Assembly (NCBI GenBank): GCA_934631025.1
Contig: CAKTXR010000008.1
Span: 22,245-86,244 of the forward strand
From: an uncultured Clostridia bacterium
Lineage (GTDB): Bacteria; Bacillota; Clostridia; Christensenellales; Aristaeellaceae
Reading direction: 5' to 3'
DNA: 64,000 nucleotides
The notes under the pieces are model-generated. The model was not told the DNA's origin. It worked only from the letters and a program-made list of their open reading frames with translations, and ran no database searches. Below are positions 36,210-44,539 of the stretch, piece by piece (the first letter of the stretch is position 1; the number at the start of each line of letters is the position of its first letter). The position numbers and the translations under genes were made by a program.

Positions 36210-37310
36210 ATGAAAGTCGCATTGCAGAACCTGACGAAAACGTTTCCGGCGCGCGGCCGCAAGGGCGACGTTGTGGCGGTCGACAACCTGAACGTTGAAT
36301 TCCCAGACGGCAGGCTGGTGGCGCTGCTCGGCCCGTCCGGCTGCGGCAAGAGCACCACGCTGTACATGATCTGCGGGCTGGAAAAACCCACCGCCGGCAA
36401 GGTGTTTTTCGGCGAGGACGATGTGACCGCGCTGCCGCCCGAAAACCGCGGCGTGGGGCTGGTGTTCCAGAATTACGCGCTCTATCCGCATCTTAACGTG
36501 CGGCGCAACATCATGTTCCCGCTCGAGAACCTCAGGGGCAAGGAGCGCCCCACCAAGGCGGAGATGAACGCGCGCGTCGAAGAGGCCGCCCGTCTCGTGC
36601 AGATCGAGGGGCTGCTAGACCGCAAGCCCGCCGAACTGTCCGGCGGCCAGCAGCAGCGCGTCGCCATCGCCCGCGCGCTGGTGAAAAGGCCGCGCGTGCT
36701 GCTGCTCGACGAGCCGCTCTCCAATCTGGACGCACGGCTGCGTTTGCAGACCCGCGAGGAGATCCGGCGCATTCAGCGCGAGACCGGCGTGACCACCGTG
36801 TTCGTCACGCACGATCAGGAGGAGGCCATGAGCATCTCCGATCAGATCGTGGTCATGAAGGAGGGCGCGCTCCAGCAGGCCGGAAAGCCGCAGCAGGTCT
36901 ACGACGATCCGGACAACCTCTTCGTCGCCAAGTTCCTCGGCACGCCGCCCGTCAACGTGTTTGACGGCCGCGTGTCGGGCGGGCATATATATATTGGAAG
37001 CGAAAGCGTGCTGGACGCGCCCTCTCTTCCTGACGGCGCGGTCTATGTCGCCGTGCGTCCGGAGGGCTTTATCCCGAAGAGCGACGGCAGGCTGAGCTGC
37101 ACGCTGCGCGCCGTGGAGGTCATGGGGCGCGATGTGAGCGTCGTGGCCGGCCATGACGCGAGCGAGACGGGCAAACTGCGCGCCATCGTGGCCGCGGAGA
37201 GCGCCGTGGATGAAAATGCCGAAACCGTGCGCTTCGATCTGAAGCCGAACAAGACGCTGCTCTTCGACAAGGAAACGCAGCGCCGCATCCGCATGGGGGC
37301 GAGGACATGA
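36210..37310 (+). CDS. sugar ABC transporter ATPase, MsmK/UgpC type
   Basis: 366-residue ATPase for carbohydrate import. Walker A GPSGCGKST, signature LSGGQQQRVAIARAL, Walker B VLLLDEPLSNLD, H-loop VTHDQEEAMS, then a C-terminal OB-type regulatory domain (residues about 245-366). ATG 36210 follows AAAGGAAAGGGATAGC. Its stop overlaps the next permease's ATG (ATGA). It is the only ATPase of this type in the window, so it could also power the two importers that lack one. Confidence 0.94.
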   Translation: MKVALQNLTKTFPARGRKGDVVAVDNLNVEFPDGRLVALLGPSGCGKSTTLYMICGLEKPTAGKVFFGEDDVTALPPENRGVGLVFQNYALYPHLNVRRNIMFPLENLRGKERPTKAEMNARVEEAARLVQIEGLLDRKPAELSGGQQQRVAIARALVKRPRVLLLDEPLSNLDARLRLQTREEIRRIQRETGVTTVFVTHDQEEAMSISDQIVVMKEGALQQAGKPQQVYDDPDNLFVAKFLGTPPVNVFDGRVSGGHIYIGSESVLDAPSLPDGAVYVAVRPEGFIPKSDGRLSCTLRAVEVMGRDVSVVAGHDASETGKLRAIVAAESAVDENAETVRFDLKPNKTLLFDKETQRRIRMGART

Positions 37311-38197
37311 AGCAGCATAACGTCAAGGCCTGGCTGTATCTTCTGCCGGCCATACTGTTCCTGGGCGCGTTCATGGTCTATCCGCTGATCGACGTGTTTG
37401 TGTATTCATTCGAGGAGGGCTTCAATTCCGCTTCGCAGCGCTTCTTCGGCGTGGGGCTGTACAACTACAGCTATGTGCTGCACGATCCTTACTTTTTGCA
37501 GGCGGTCAAAAACACGTTCATCCTCGTGGCGGTCACCGTGCCGGTCTCGACCGGACTGGCGCTGCTCATCTCGGTGGGACTCAGCTCCATCAAAAAGCTG
37601 CGCGAGCTGTATCAGACCGTCTATTTCCTGCCCTATGTCACCAACACGCTGGCCGTCGGGCTGGTGTTCATGATTCTGTTCAAGAAAACGCCTTATACGG
37701 ACGGCCTGGCCAATCTGGTGCTGGGGCTGTTCGGCGTCTCTCCGATCGACTTTATCGAGGGGCCGTATGCGGCGCGGATGTTCGTATTGTGCTTTTATAC
37801 CGTCTGGGCGGTGCTGCCGTTCAAGATCCTGATCCTCACCAGCGCGCTGGCCGGGGTGAAGAAGGAATACTATCAGGCGGCGCGCGTGGACGGCACGCCC
37901 CGCGCCCGGATTTTCTGGCGCATCACGCTGCCCATGATCTCGCCGATACTGTTTTATCTGGTGATTACCGGCTTCATCGGCGCGTTCAAGGCCTATGGCG
38001 ACGCGGTGGCGCTCTTCGGCACCGATCTGAACGCCGCGGGCATGAACACCATCGTGGGCTATGTTTACGATATGCTCTATGGCGAGGGCGGCGGCTATCC
38101 GTCCTATGCGTCCGCAGCGGCGATCATACTCTTCGCCATTGTGCTCACGGTCACCTGCGTCAATCTGCTGGTGAGCCGCAAGCACGTCCACTACTGA
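37307..38197 (+). CDS. sugar ABC transporter permease, MalF/UgpA type
   Basis: 296 residues with six predicted membrane helices and the ATPase-contact loop QAARVDGTPRARIFWRITLP near residue 190. The start overlaps the ATPase stop by four bases. Part of a four-gene operon: ATPase, two permeases, binding protein. Ligand unknown. Confidence 0.93.
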   Translation: MKQHNVKAWLYLLPAILFLGAFMVYPLIDVFVYSFEEGFNSASQRFFGVGLYNYSYVLHDPYFLQAVKNTFILVAVTVPVSTGLALLISVGLSSIKKLRELYQTVYFLPYVTNTLAVGLVFMILFKKTPYTDGLANLVLGLFGVSPIDFIEGPYAARMFVLCFYTVWAVLPFKILILTSALAGVKKEYYQAARVDGTPRARIFWRITLPMISPILFYLVITGFIGAFKAYGDAVALFGTDLNAAGMNTIVGYVYDMLYGEGGGYPSYASAAAIILFAIVLTVTCVNLLVSRKHVHY

Positions 38198-38209
38198 GGA
38201 GGGTCGGCT

Positions 38210-39079
38210 ATGACAGGCGAATTTACCCGCATCGAGCGCGCTGAAAGGCGGCGCAGCCGCGTCCGCATGACGCTGACCTACGTCCTGCTCACGTTCTGGG
38301 CGCTCGTCGTGCTCTTTCCCTTCTATTGGATGATCCTCACCTCGCTCAAGAGCTACGGCGCGTACAACTCGGAATACACGCCGCGCTTCTTCACGCTCTC
38401 GCCGACGCTGCAAAACTACGCCGACGCGTTTACCGCCGCGCCGCTGGGGCAGTATCTGGTCAACACGCTGATCTTCACCGTGATCACCACCGCGGCGATG
38501 CTCATCGTCATCACGCTGGCGGCCTATGCGTTCGCGCGGTTCGAGTTCCGCGGCAAGAACATCGTGTTCACGCTCTTTCTCTCGCTGATGATGATTCCCA
38601 ATGAGCTGGTCGTCATCACGAATTTCGTTACCATCACCAATCTCGACCTGCGCAATACCTTCCTCGGGCTGATCCTGCCCTCGGTCACCTCGGTGTTCTA
38701 TATCTATCTTCTGAAGGAGAACTTCGCGCAGGTGCCCGATTCGCTCTATTACGCCGCCAAGGTGGACGGCACGTCCGATCTTAAATATCTCTTCAAGGTC
38801 ATGATTCCCATCTGCCGACCGACGCTGATCACCGTGACGATCTTGAAGATCATCGAGTGCTGGAATTCGTATGTCTGGCCGCGGCTGATCACCGACGACA
38901 AGGCGTATTTCCTCGTGTCCAACGGCATTCAGGAGATCCGGGAAAACGGCTTCGGCCGCGAAAACGTGCCCGCGATGATGGCGGCGGTCGTGGTCATATC
39001 CGTGCCGCTGATACTGCTGTTCCTGATCTTTAGAAAGAAGGTCATGGCCGGCGTGGCGAGAGGGGGCACAAAGGGATGA
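38210..39079 (+). CDS. sugar ABC transporter permease, MalG/UgpE type
   Basis: 289 residues with six predicted membrane helices and the contact loop AAKVDGTSDLKYLFKVMIP. GAGGAGGGTCGGCT lies before the ATG. Its stop overlaps the start of the binding protein gene by four bases. Confidence 0.93.
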   Translation: MTGEFTRIERAERRRSRVRMTLTYVLLTFWALVVLFPFYWMILTSLKSYGAYNSEYTPRFFTLSPTLQNYADAFTAAPLGQYLVNTLIFTVITTAAMLIVITLAAYAFARFEFRGKNIVFTLFLSLMMIPNELVVITNFVTITNLDLRNTFLGLILPSVTSVFYIYLLKENFAQVPDSLYYAAKVDGTSDLKYLFKVMIPICRPTLITVTILKIIECWNSYVWPRLITDDKAYFLVSNGIQEIRENGFGRENVPAMMAAVVVISVPLILLFLIFRKKVMAGVARGGTKG

Positions 39080-40695
39080 AGAGGGCGCTTTCCATCGCTG
39101 CGCTTCTATTGGCGCTTGCGCTGCTGCTGACCGGCTGCCACGGCACGCGGTCATTATCGGCGTTCATGCTGCCGGACGCGTTTGACGAGACAAAGCAATA
39201 TGAGGTGGTGTTCTGGGCGAAGAACGACACCAACAAGACGCAGACCGCCATCTATCAGGGCGCGATCGAGGACTTTGAGAAGCTCTATCCGAACATCGCC
39301 GTCACGATGCGGCTCTACACCAACTATTCGGACATCTACAACGACGTGATCACCAACCTCGCCACGGGCACCACGCCCGACGTGTGCGTGACCTATCCCG
39401 ATCACATCGCGACCTACCTGACCGGCGAGAACACCGTCGTGCCGTTGGATACCTTCTGGGACGACGCGCGCTACGGGCTGGGCGGCAGCGAGATTCGCTT
39501 CGACGCGCCCGCAAAGGACGAGATCATTCCCGAGTACCTCGAGGAGGGCAAAATTGGCGATCACGTCTACGCCCTGCCCTTCATGCGCTCGACCGAGGCC
39601 TGCTATATCAACAGGACCTATGTCGAGGCGCTGGGCTACGATGTGCCGGACGTGCTCACATGGGATTTCATCTGGGAGGTGAGCGAGGCCGCCGCGCAGA
39701 AAGACGAGGACGGCACGTTCAAATTGAATGGCCAGAAGGTCATGATTCCCTTCATCTACAAATCGACCGACAACATGATGATACAGTATCTCAGGCAGTG
39801 CGGCGCGCCCTATTCGACCGACGCGGGCGAGGTCGAGCTGTTTAACGACGAGACGCGCGCCTTCCTCTATGAGATCGCGTCCCACGCCAGGACCGGCGCG
39901 TTCTCGACCTTCCAGATTTCCAGCTATCCGGCCAACTTCCTCAACGCCGGCCAGTGCGTGTTCGCCGTCGATTCGACCGCCGGCTCGACGTGGATGGGGC
40001 CGGACGCGCCGCTCTCCGACATCAGCGCGGACAAGATCGTCGATTTCGAGGTGGCCGTGCGCCCCGTGCCGCAGGTCGACCCGAATAATATGAAGATGAT
40101 CTCGCAGGGGCCGTCGATCTGCCTGTTCAACAAGGCGGATACGGGCCGGACGCTGGCGGCGTGGCTCTTCGCGCAGTATCTGCTCTCGGACGACGTGCAG
40201 ATCAATTATGCCGAGACGGAGGGCTATGTGCCGGTCACGTCCCGCGCGCAGGGGAACGCCGATTATCAGGCCTATCTCAGCGGCGGCGGCGCGGACAATC
40301 AGCTGCATTACGCTGTGAAGATTCAGGCCACGCAGCTTCTGCTCGACCACACGGCCGATACGTTTGTAACATCGGTGTTCAACGGCTCCGCGTCGGTGCG
40401 TTCGGCGGCGGGTCAGCTGATCGAGGGCGTGGTCAAGGCCGAGCGCCGCAAGCAGACGGTGGACGATCAGTCGATCGACAAGCTGTACGCCGACACGGCC
40501 GCGCTCTATCATCTCGATCAGATCAGCGCGGACAGCGGCGACGCGCGCGACAAGGGCGGCGATCTGGGGCCGCTTCCCGCCACGGCGAAGGCGCTGCTGA
40601 TCGGCCTGCTGCTTGTGTGGCTGGCGATGGGCGGCTATCTGCTCGCGGGGGCGATTTCCCGAAAACGCAATGCTAAATCAATGAAAAGTGATTGA
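39076..40695 (+). CDS. sugar-binding lipoprotein with extra C-terminal membrane helix
   Basis: 539-residue solute-binding protein. The signal peptide ends in the lipobox LLTGC, so Cys is lipidated. The body is a family 1 binding fold (VVFWAKNDTNKT start, TYPDHIATYLTG, RSTEACYINRTYVEALGY). Unusually, the C-terminus adds a hydrophobic helix, LLIGLLLVWLAMGGYLL, followed by a basic tail (SRKRNAKS), predicted to cross the membrane. That would anchor the protein at both ends. Last gene of the importer operon. Confidence 0.88.
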   Translation: MKRALSIAALLLALALLLTGCHGTRSLSAFMLPDAFDETKQYEVVFWAKNDTNKTQTAIYQGAIEDFEKLYPNIAVTMRLYTNYSDIYNDVITNLATGTTPDVCVTYPDHIATYLTGENTVVPLDTFWDDARYGLGGSEIRFDAPAKDEIIPEYLEEGKIGDHVYALPFMRSTEACYINRTYVEALGYDVPDVLTWDFIWEVSEAAAQKDEDGTFKLNGQKVMIPFIYKSTDNMMIQYLRQCGAPYSTDAGEVELFNDETRAFLYEIASHARTGAFSTFQISSYPANFLNAGQCVFAVDSTAGSTWMGPDAPLSDISADKIVDFEVAVRPVPQVDPNNMKMISQGPSICLFNKADTGRTLAAWLFAQYLLSDDVQINYAETEGYVPVTSRAQGNADYQAYLSGGGADNQLHYAVKIQATQLLLDHTADTFVTSVFNGSASVRSAAGQLIEGVVKAERRKQTVDDQSIDKLYADTAALYHLDQISADSGDARDKGGDLGPLPATAKALLIGLLLVWLAMGGYLLAGAISRKRNAKSMKSD

Positions 40696-40720
40696 TTTTG
40701 ACCGCCGTTCGATGTACAAT
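40692..40720 (+). promoter_or_regulatory. promoter of the OB-fold protein gene
   Basis: TTGATT (40692-40697), 17-base spacer, TACAAT (40715-40720), overlapping the stop of the binding-protein gene. Confidence 0.6.
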
Positions 40721-40778
40721 AGGCGTGTCCGCTGAAGAAGCGGGGGAAACAGACGACAAATGAAAGGAAGTCTGAATC

Positions 40779-41504
40779 ATGAAGAAGTTTTTCGCCATGC
40801 TGCTGGTTCTCGTGCTCGCGCTGTCCTGCTGCGCCGCGTTCGCCGAGGAGACCGAGAAGGAAGTCAAGTCCGAGGGCGTTATGACCTATGAAGAGTACGT
40901 CGCCGCCGACGTCGATTCTCAGGTTGTCATCGAGGCCTATGTTCAGGCCAAGCAGTCCTGGTGGGACGACAAGGCCACCGTGTACACGCAGGATCATGAC
41001 GGCGCGTACTTCTGCTACAACATGACCTGCTCTGAAGAGGATTACGCCAAGCTGATCCCCGGCACGAAGATCAAGGTGACCGGCTACAAGAGCGAGTGGT
41101 CCGGCGAGGTCGAGATCATCGACGCGACCTTCGAAATCGAAGAGGCCGAGCCGTACGTCGCCGAGGCGCTGGACGTGACCGAGCTGCTGGGCACCGACGA
41201 GCTGATCGCGCATCAGAACGAGTTCGTCGCCTTCAAGGGCCTGACCATTGAGGCCTATGACGAGAACGGCGCTGCGTTCGCCTACAAGAACGAAGCCGAG
41301 AAGACCGACGACCTGTACTTCAAGGCCTCCTACAACGGCACGACCTATGATTTCTGCGTCGAGTATTACCTCTGCGGCAGCGACACCGACGTTTACAAGG
41401 CCGTCGAAGCGCTGAACGTGGGCGACGTCGTCGATCTGGAGGGCTTCCTCTACTGGTATGAGGGCGCCAATCCCCATGTCACCTCTCTGACCGTCGCGAA
41501 GTAA
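40779..41504 (+). CDS. exported protein with two OB-fold-like domains
   Basis: 241 residues. The signal peptide MKKFFAMLLVLVLALSCCAA ends near AFA-EE. The mature part is acidic and consists of two similar halves, each with a strand pattern like nucleic-acid or ligand-binding OB domains: QVVIEAYVQAKQSWW...GTKIKVTGYKSEW, and NEFVAFKGLTIEAY...VGDVVDLEGFLYWYEG. Function unknown. GAAAGGAAGTC precedes the ATG; it has its own promoter and a strong terminator, so it is a separate unit from the importer. Confidence 0.75.
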   Translation: MKKFFAMLLVLVLALSCCAAFAEETEKEVKSEGVMTYEEYVAADVDSQVVIEAYVQAKQSWWDDKATVYTQDHDGAYFCYNMTCSEEDYAKLIPGTKIKVTGYKSEWSGEVEIIDATFEIEEAEPYVAEALDVTELLGTDELIAHQNEFVAFKGLTIEAYDENGAAFAYKNEAEKTDDLYFKASYNGTTYDFCVEYYLCGSDTDVYKAVEALNVGDVVDLEGFLYWYEGANPHVTSLTVAK

Positions 41505-41516
41505 TCGCATTCACAA

Positions 41517-41554
41517 ATCCCGCTGCGTCCGATTGGATGCGGCGGGATTTTTTT
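41517..41554 (+). terminator. terminator of the OB-fold protein gene
   Basis: ATCCCGC with GCGGGAT, plus an inner GCGTCC/GGATGC stem, followed by TTTTTTT. Confidence 0.9.
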
Positions 41555-41583
41555 GTGTTCAGGGGGGGCGAAGGCGTGGACGG

Positions 41584-41700
41584 GCGGTGTTCCGCGCTGA
41601 CGCGAAGAAATGATATTCCGCTTTATGGGTTAGTGAATTGTGCGCCGGCGAAAGGCTGCGTTTGGCCGGTTGTAGCGCCGGCACAGGCGTGGGTGGGCGC
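41584..41700 (+). repeat. repeat M, copy 4
   Basis: Carries TTCCGCGCTGACGCGAAG, TAGTGAATTGTGCGCCGGCG, GGCTGCGTTTGGCCGGTTG and GCGCCGGCACAGGCG. It leads directly into large repeat L (42-kb copy), as at 19.6 kb. Confidence 0.8.
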
Positions 41701-41719
41701 ATATTCGATAGCGGAACGC

Positions 41720-42319
41720 TGCGGTTCTATTGTCGCGATCTGCGTTCGGTTCACGCCTGCTGTTTGCCGCATAGCGCCAAACAGGACGGCTTGCGGGATG
41801 CTGCGTTTCTATTCCGCCGTGGGTCGGGATCGCCATTAGAGCGTTCTCGAATGATGTGCGGTTATCGGACGTTGTGGGTTCACTTCGGGTTTGTGCGTTG
41901 CTTTATGGCGATCCCGACGGAGGACGAAGAGACGCGAGGAACGGAGTCGGCGGCGCGGCGTAGGTGCGCTTTGTGTGAGCCTATTGGCTTTGAAATGTTT
42001 TCCGCAGGGAGTACGCTGGGGCTGCGCGCCCCAGACTGCGCCAAAGAGCCATTGGCTCTCTGGACTCTCTTCATGTGAGTCGCGGCGTGGGCGCATTTGC
42101 CAAACATCACAATAACCGCTATCCCTGAACTATCGCACTCACGCCCCGCAACACTCGGGTACACGGAAAGACCCGTCCGGCTCTGATTTATGGCCGGACG
42201 GGTCGGGCTGTATAGCGATGACTCCAACTCGCACTATCGAAGACTTGCCAAACTCCAATTTATGGTTTGGCAAGTCGTGTGGCATTGCGCGGCAGCAAGT
42301 GTCAGCGGGCACTGCCCGC
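41720..42319 (+). repeat. large repeat L, 42-kb copy (candidate structured RNA)
   Basis: Helices: GTCGGGATCGCCAT (41823-41836) with ATGGCGATCCCGAC (41905-41918); CTGTTTG with CAAACAG (41760-41766, 41778-41784); CTGGGGC with GCCCCAG (42016-42022, 42028-42034); AGAGCC with GGCTCT (42045-42050, 42054-42059); GACCCGTCCGGC with GCCGGACGGGTC around TCTGATTTATG (42170-42204); GACTTGCCAAAC with GTTTGGCAAGTC around TCCAATTTATG (42242-42276); end hairpin GCGGGC/GCCCGC (42305-42319). The end hairpin overlaps the last codons of the AraC-type gene on the opposite strand. No conserved ORF; frames differ between copies. Confidence 0.75.
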
Positions 42320-44410
42320 CTTTCGGTATTGGTCGGGGGTCATGCCGGTCTGGGATTTGAATTGACGCGTGAAGGTGAGCACGCTCGCCATGCCGACGCG
42401 CGCGGCCAGATCGGCGTTGCGGATGGTCGGGTCTACGTCCAGCAGCTCGCGCGCATGGGCGATGCGCAGCGCGGCGAGGAACGTGCTGAAATTCACGTCG
42501 TTCTCCTTCTTGAACCAGCGCGACAGATGCACCGGCGTGATGTGGAACTGATCCGCCACCGATTCCAGCGAAATGTCCTCCGCGTAGTGCTCTTCAATCC
42601 ACTGTACAACCGCGTTCGGCGGCGCGGCGGGCGGCGTGTCCGCGGGCACTGATTCGCAGGCCTCGCGTACGGCGCGCGCATACTCGCACAGCGCGTCCAG
42701 CAGCCGCACGGGATGATAGATCTCCTCCGGCACAAACGCCGCCGGTATCGCGTCCTCCATCGGCTGCGGCAGGCGCTCGTTCAGACGCGCGATCAGCGTC
42801 TCGCCTAAGCGCTGCATCCCTGTGAGCGTACACGGCGGCTGACGATCGTAGAGCAGCGCGTTCAGGCGCGCGGTCGCCAGCGCTTCCCCGCCCTCCCACA
42901 GCGCTTCGATCAGATCGTCAATTTGATCGGAAGTTACAACAAACTCGCTGCGCGCCGCCGTCACCGCATCGGAGCAGATCAGCCGCCTGTCGGGCAGCAG
43001 GGGCAGCGCCATCATTCGCGCGGCAGCCTGCTCAAAGGCGCGGCGCAGGAACTTCGGCTCGGCATAGCTCGTGCTCAGCCCCACCCACGCGCGCCAGTCG
43101 CCGCCTGTGCTCTCGAAGAACTGGAGCAGTATGCCGGGCAGCTGCTCCGCGCCGGAACCGCGCTCGGCGATGAAGGTCATCCGTCCCTCGCCGGTCTGCG
43201 CGCCGCAGCAGCTGAAATGATCGCTCAGGAACTGATACAGCTGCGCGAACAGATCGGCGTTCAGCGGGGCGCGGGCGTTCTGTACGCCGATCGATATGAC
43301 AAAATACCGGTCGTATTCCTCGGCCATTGTGGCGCTGATGGCGGTGTAATCCTTCTCCGCGGCGGTTTTCGTGGCCGCGGCGGCGATAAATCGCTCGATT
43401 TCGGCGCGATGATAGGCCGCGCGCTCCTGCACGATCTGCCGCAGGCGCTCGATGTCGCCGCCGGTCGCGCCGCGCGGACTGACGATCTGGCTGATCCGCC
43501 GGAAAAAGAACGTGTTCAGCAGCGTCAGGAGCACCAGCAGGAACGTCGCCGCGACGACGATCGTAACGCCCGTGTTCAGGCTCTGATAGGAGCGCTCGGG
43601 CGTGCGGCGGTCGGTCAGCAGCAGGAAGGAAAACTTGCCGCCGTCCAGTCGGGTGATCACATAGTCCACGCCGCGGAACGAATAGCTGTCGCCGGTCTGC
43701 ATCGCGGCGTAGCGGTCGCCCATCTCGACGGCATAGAGCGCCGTGTTGAACGAGGAGGAAAAGTAATTCCCCTCCGCGTCCAGCACGACGATGTGCTGAT
43801 CGGGGTTCGTCTTGTTGAAGGTGTTCAGGTCGGCAATTTGACCTGTTTTTACAACGGCGATGAGCGCGCTGCCGTTGTAGCCCTCCTGCACATAGAACGC
43901 AAAATTGCGGTAGGAATGCCAGCCGTTTTTCAGCGCGGTCAGGTCGGTCACGCTCTCGCCGGGCGCGAGCAGCTCGTTCAGCCATTGCGCGTTGTGGCTC
44001 ATCGGCAGCAGAATCGCGCCCTCGCCGCTGAACGCGCGGTTCACGTTCGGCGCGATGAATATCAGCCGCGTGACGTTCAGGAGCGATTTCTGCGTCACGG
44101 CCAGCAGCGATATGGTCTGCATGGCGTAGTCGCTCATCTCCTGCCAGTCGCTGTACTGCCCTGCGGCCAGCATCGCCAGATTGGCGTTGGATTTGTCGAG
44201 CGCCATCACATCGCGCAGATGCGCTGTCTCGGCCAGAAAGCTCTCGGAAAAGTGCTCCAGCGTGCGCACGGTCTGGCTGTCCCGCTCGGCGCGCAGGCTC
44301 GCGGAGAGTGTGAGCGTGCTGGCGATGAACACGATCATCAGCACGAAGCCCGCGAGCAGATTGAGCCATGTCACGCGCAGCATCTGGCGCTGTTTGCTGG
44401 TGTTGTTCAT
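42302..44410 (-). CDS. AraC-family regulator with membrane sensor domain
   Basis: 702 residues. Transmembrane helices at about 15-36 and 275-300 enclose an extracellular sensor domain; the C-terminal 100 residues are the double helix-turn-helix AraC domain (VADQFHITPVHLSRWFKKE, then LAARVGMASVLTFTRQFKS). The start follows AAAGGGAGCGACGGCTC. It lies upstream of the binding-protein gene's 3' end on the same strand, beside a divergent permease pair, so it probably controls that importer. Oddly, its last four residues (GSAR) and stop are encoded by the terminal hairpin of repeat L. Confidence 0.9.
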   Translation of the reverse strand: MNNTSKQRQMLRVTWLNLLAGFVLMIVFIASTLTLSASLRAERDSQTVRTLEHFSESFLAETAHLRDVMALDKSNANLAMLAAGQYSDWQEMSDYAMQTISLLAVTQKSLLNVTRLIFIAPNVNRAFSGEGAILLPMSHNAQWLNELLAPGESVTDLTALKNGWHSYRNFAFYVQEGYNGSALIAVVKTGQIADLNTFNKTNPDQHIVVLDAEGNYFSSSFNTALYAVEMGDRYAAMQTGDSYSFRGVDYVITRLDGGKFSFLLLTDRRTPERSYQSLNTGVTIVVAATFLLVLLTLLNTFFFRRISQIVSPRGATGGDIERLRQIVQERAAYHRAEIERFIAAAATKTAAEKDYTAISATMAEEYDRYFVISIGVQNARAPLNADLFAQLYQFLSDHFSCCGAQTGEGRMTFIAERGSGAEQLPGILLQFFESTGGDWRAWVGLSTSYAEPKFLRRAFEQAAARMMALPLLPDRRLICSDAVTAARSEFVVTSDQIDDLIEALWEGGEALATARLNALLYDRQPPCTLTGMQRLGETLIARLNERLPQPMEDAIPAAFVPEEIYHPVRLLDALCEYARAVREACESVPADTPPAAPPNAVVQWIEEHYAEDISLESVADQFHITPVHLSRWFKKENDVNFSTFLAALRIAHARELLDVDPTIRNADLAARVGMASVLTFTRQFKSQTGMTPDQYRKAGSAR

Positions 44411-44489
44411 GAGCCGTCGCTCCCTTTCGCGTTAAGTCTGACAGCATATTATCACAATCCGCCGAAAAAAGCAATGCGCGCGATCAAAA

Positions 44490-44521
44490 ATGCGAAAAGA
44501 GGAGAGCGCGCGGCTCTCCTC
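44490..44521 (-). terminator. terminator of the binding-protein gene
   Basis: GAGGAGAGC (44499-44507) pairs with GCTCTCCTC (44513-44521); TTTT follows on the minus strand. Confidence 0.85.
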
Positions 44522-44539
44522 ACGGTGTGCGGCGGGAGA

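Noticed and set aside
36964..36996. ATATATAT run inside the MsmK-type ATPase gene as a promoter
   Set aside because: It is in-frame coding sequence and no downstream gene start fits.
41638..42078. 146-residue plus-strand ORF in the 42-kb L copy, and the similar ORFs near 19.6-20.5 kb
   Set aside because: Same reason: frames shift between copies, composition is Arg/Cys-rich as in chance GC-rich frames, and no start signal is seen.
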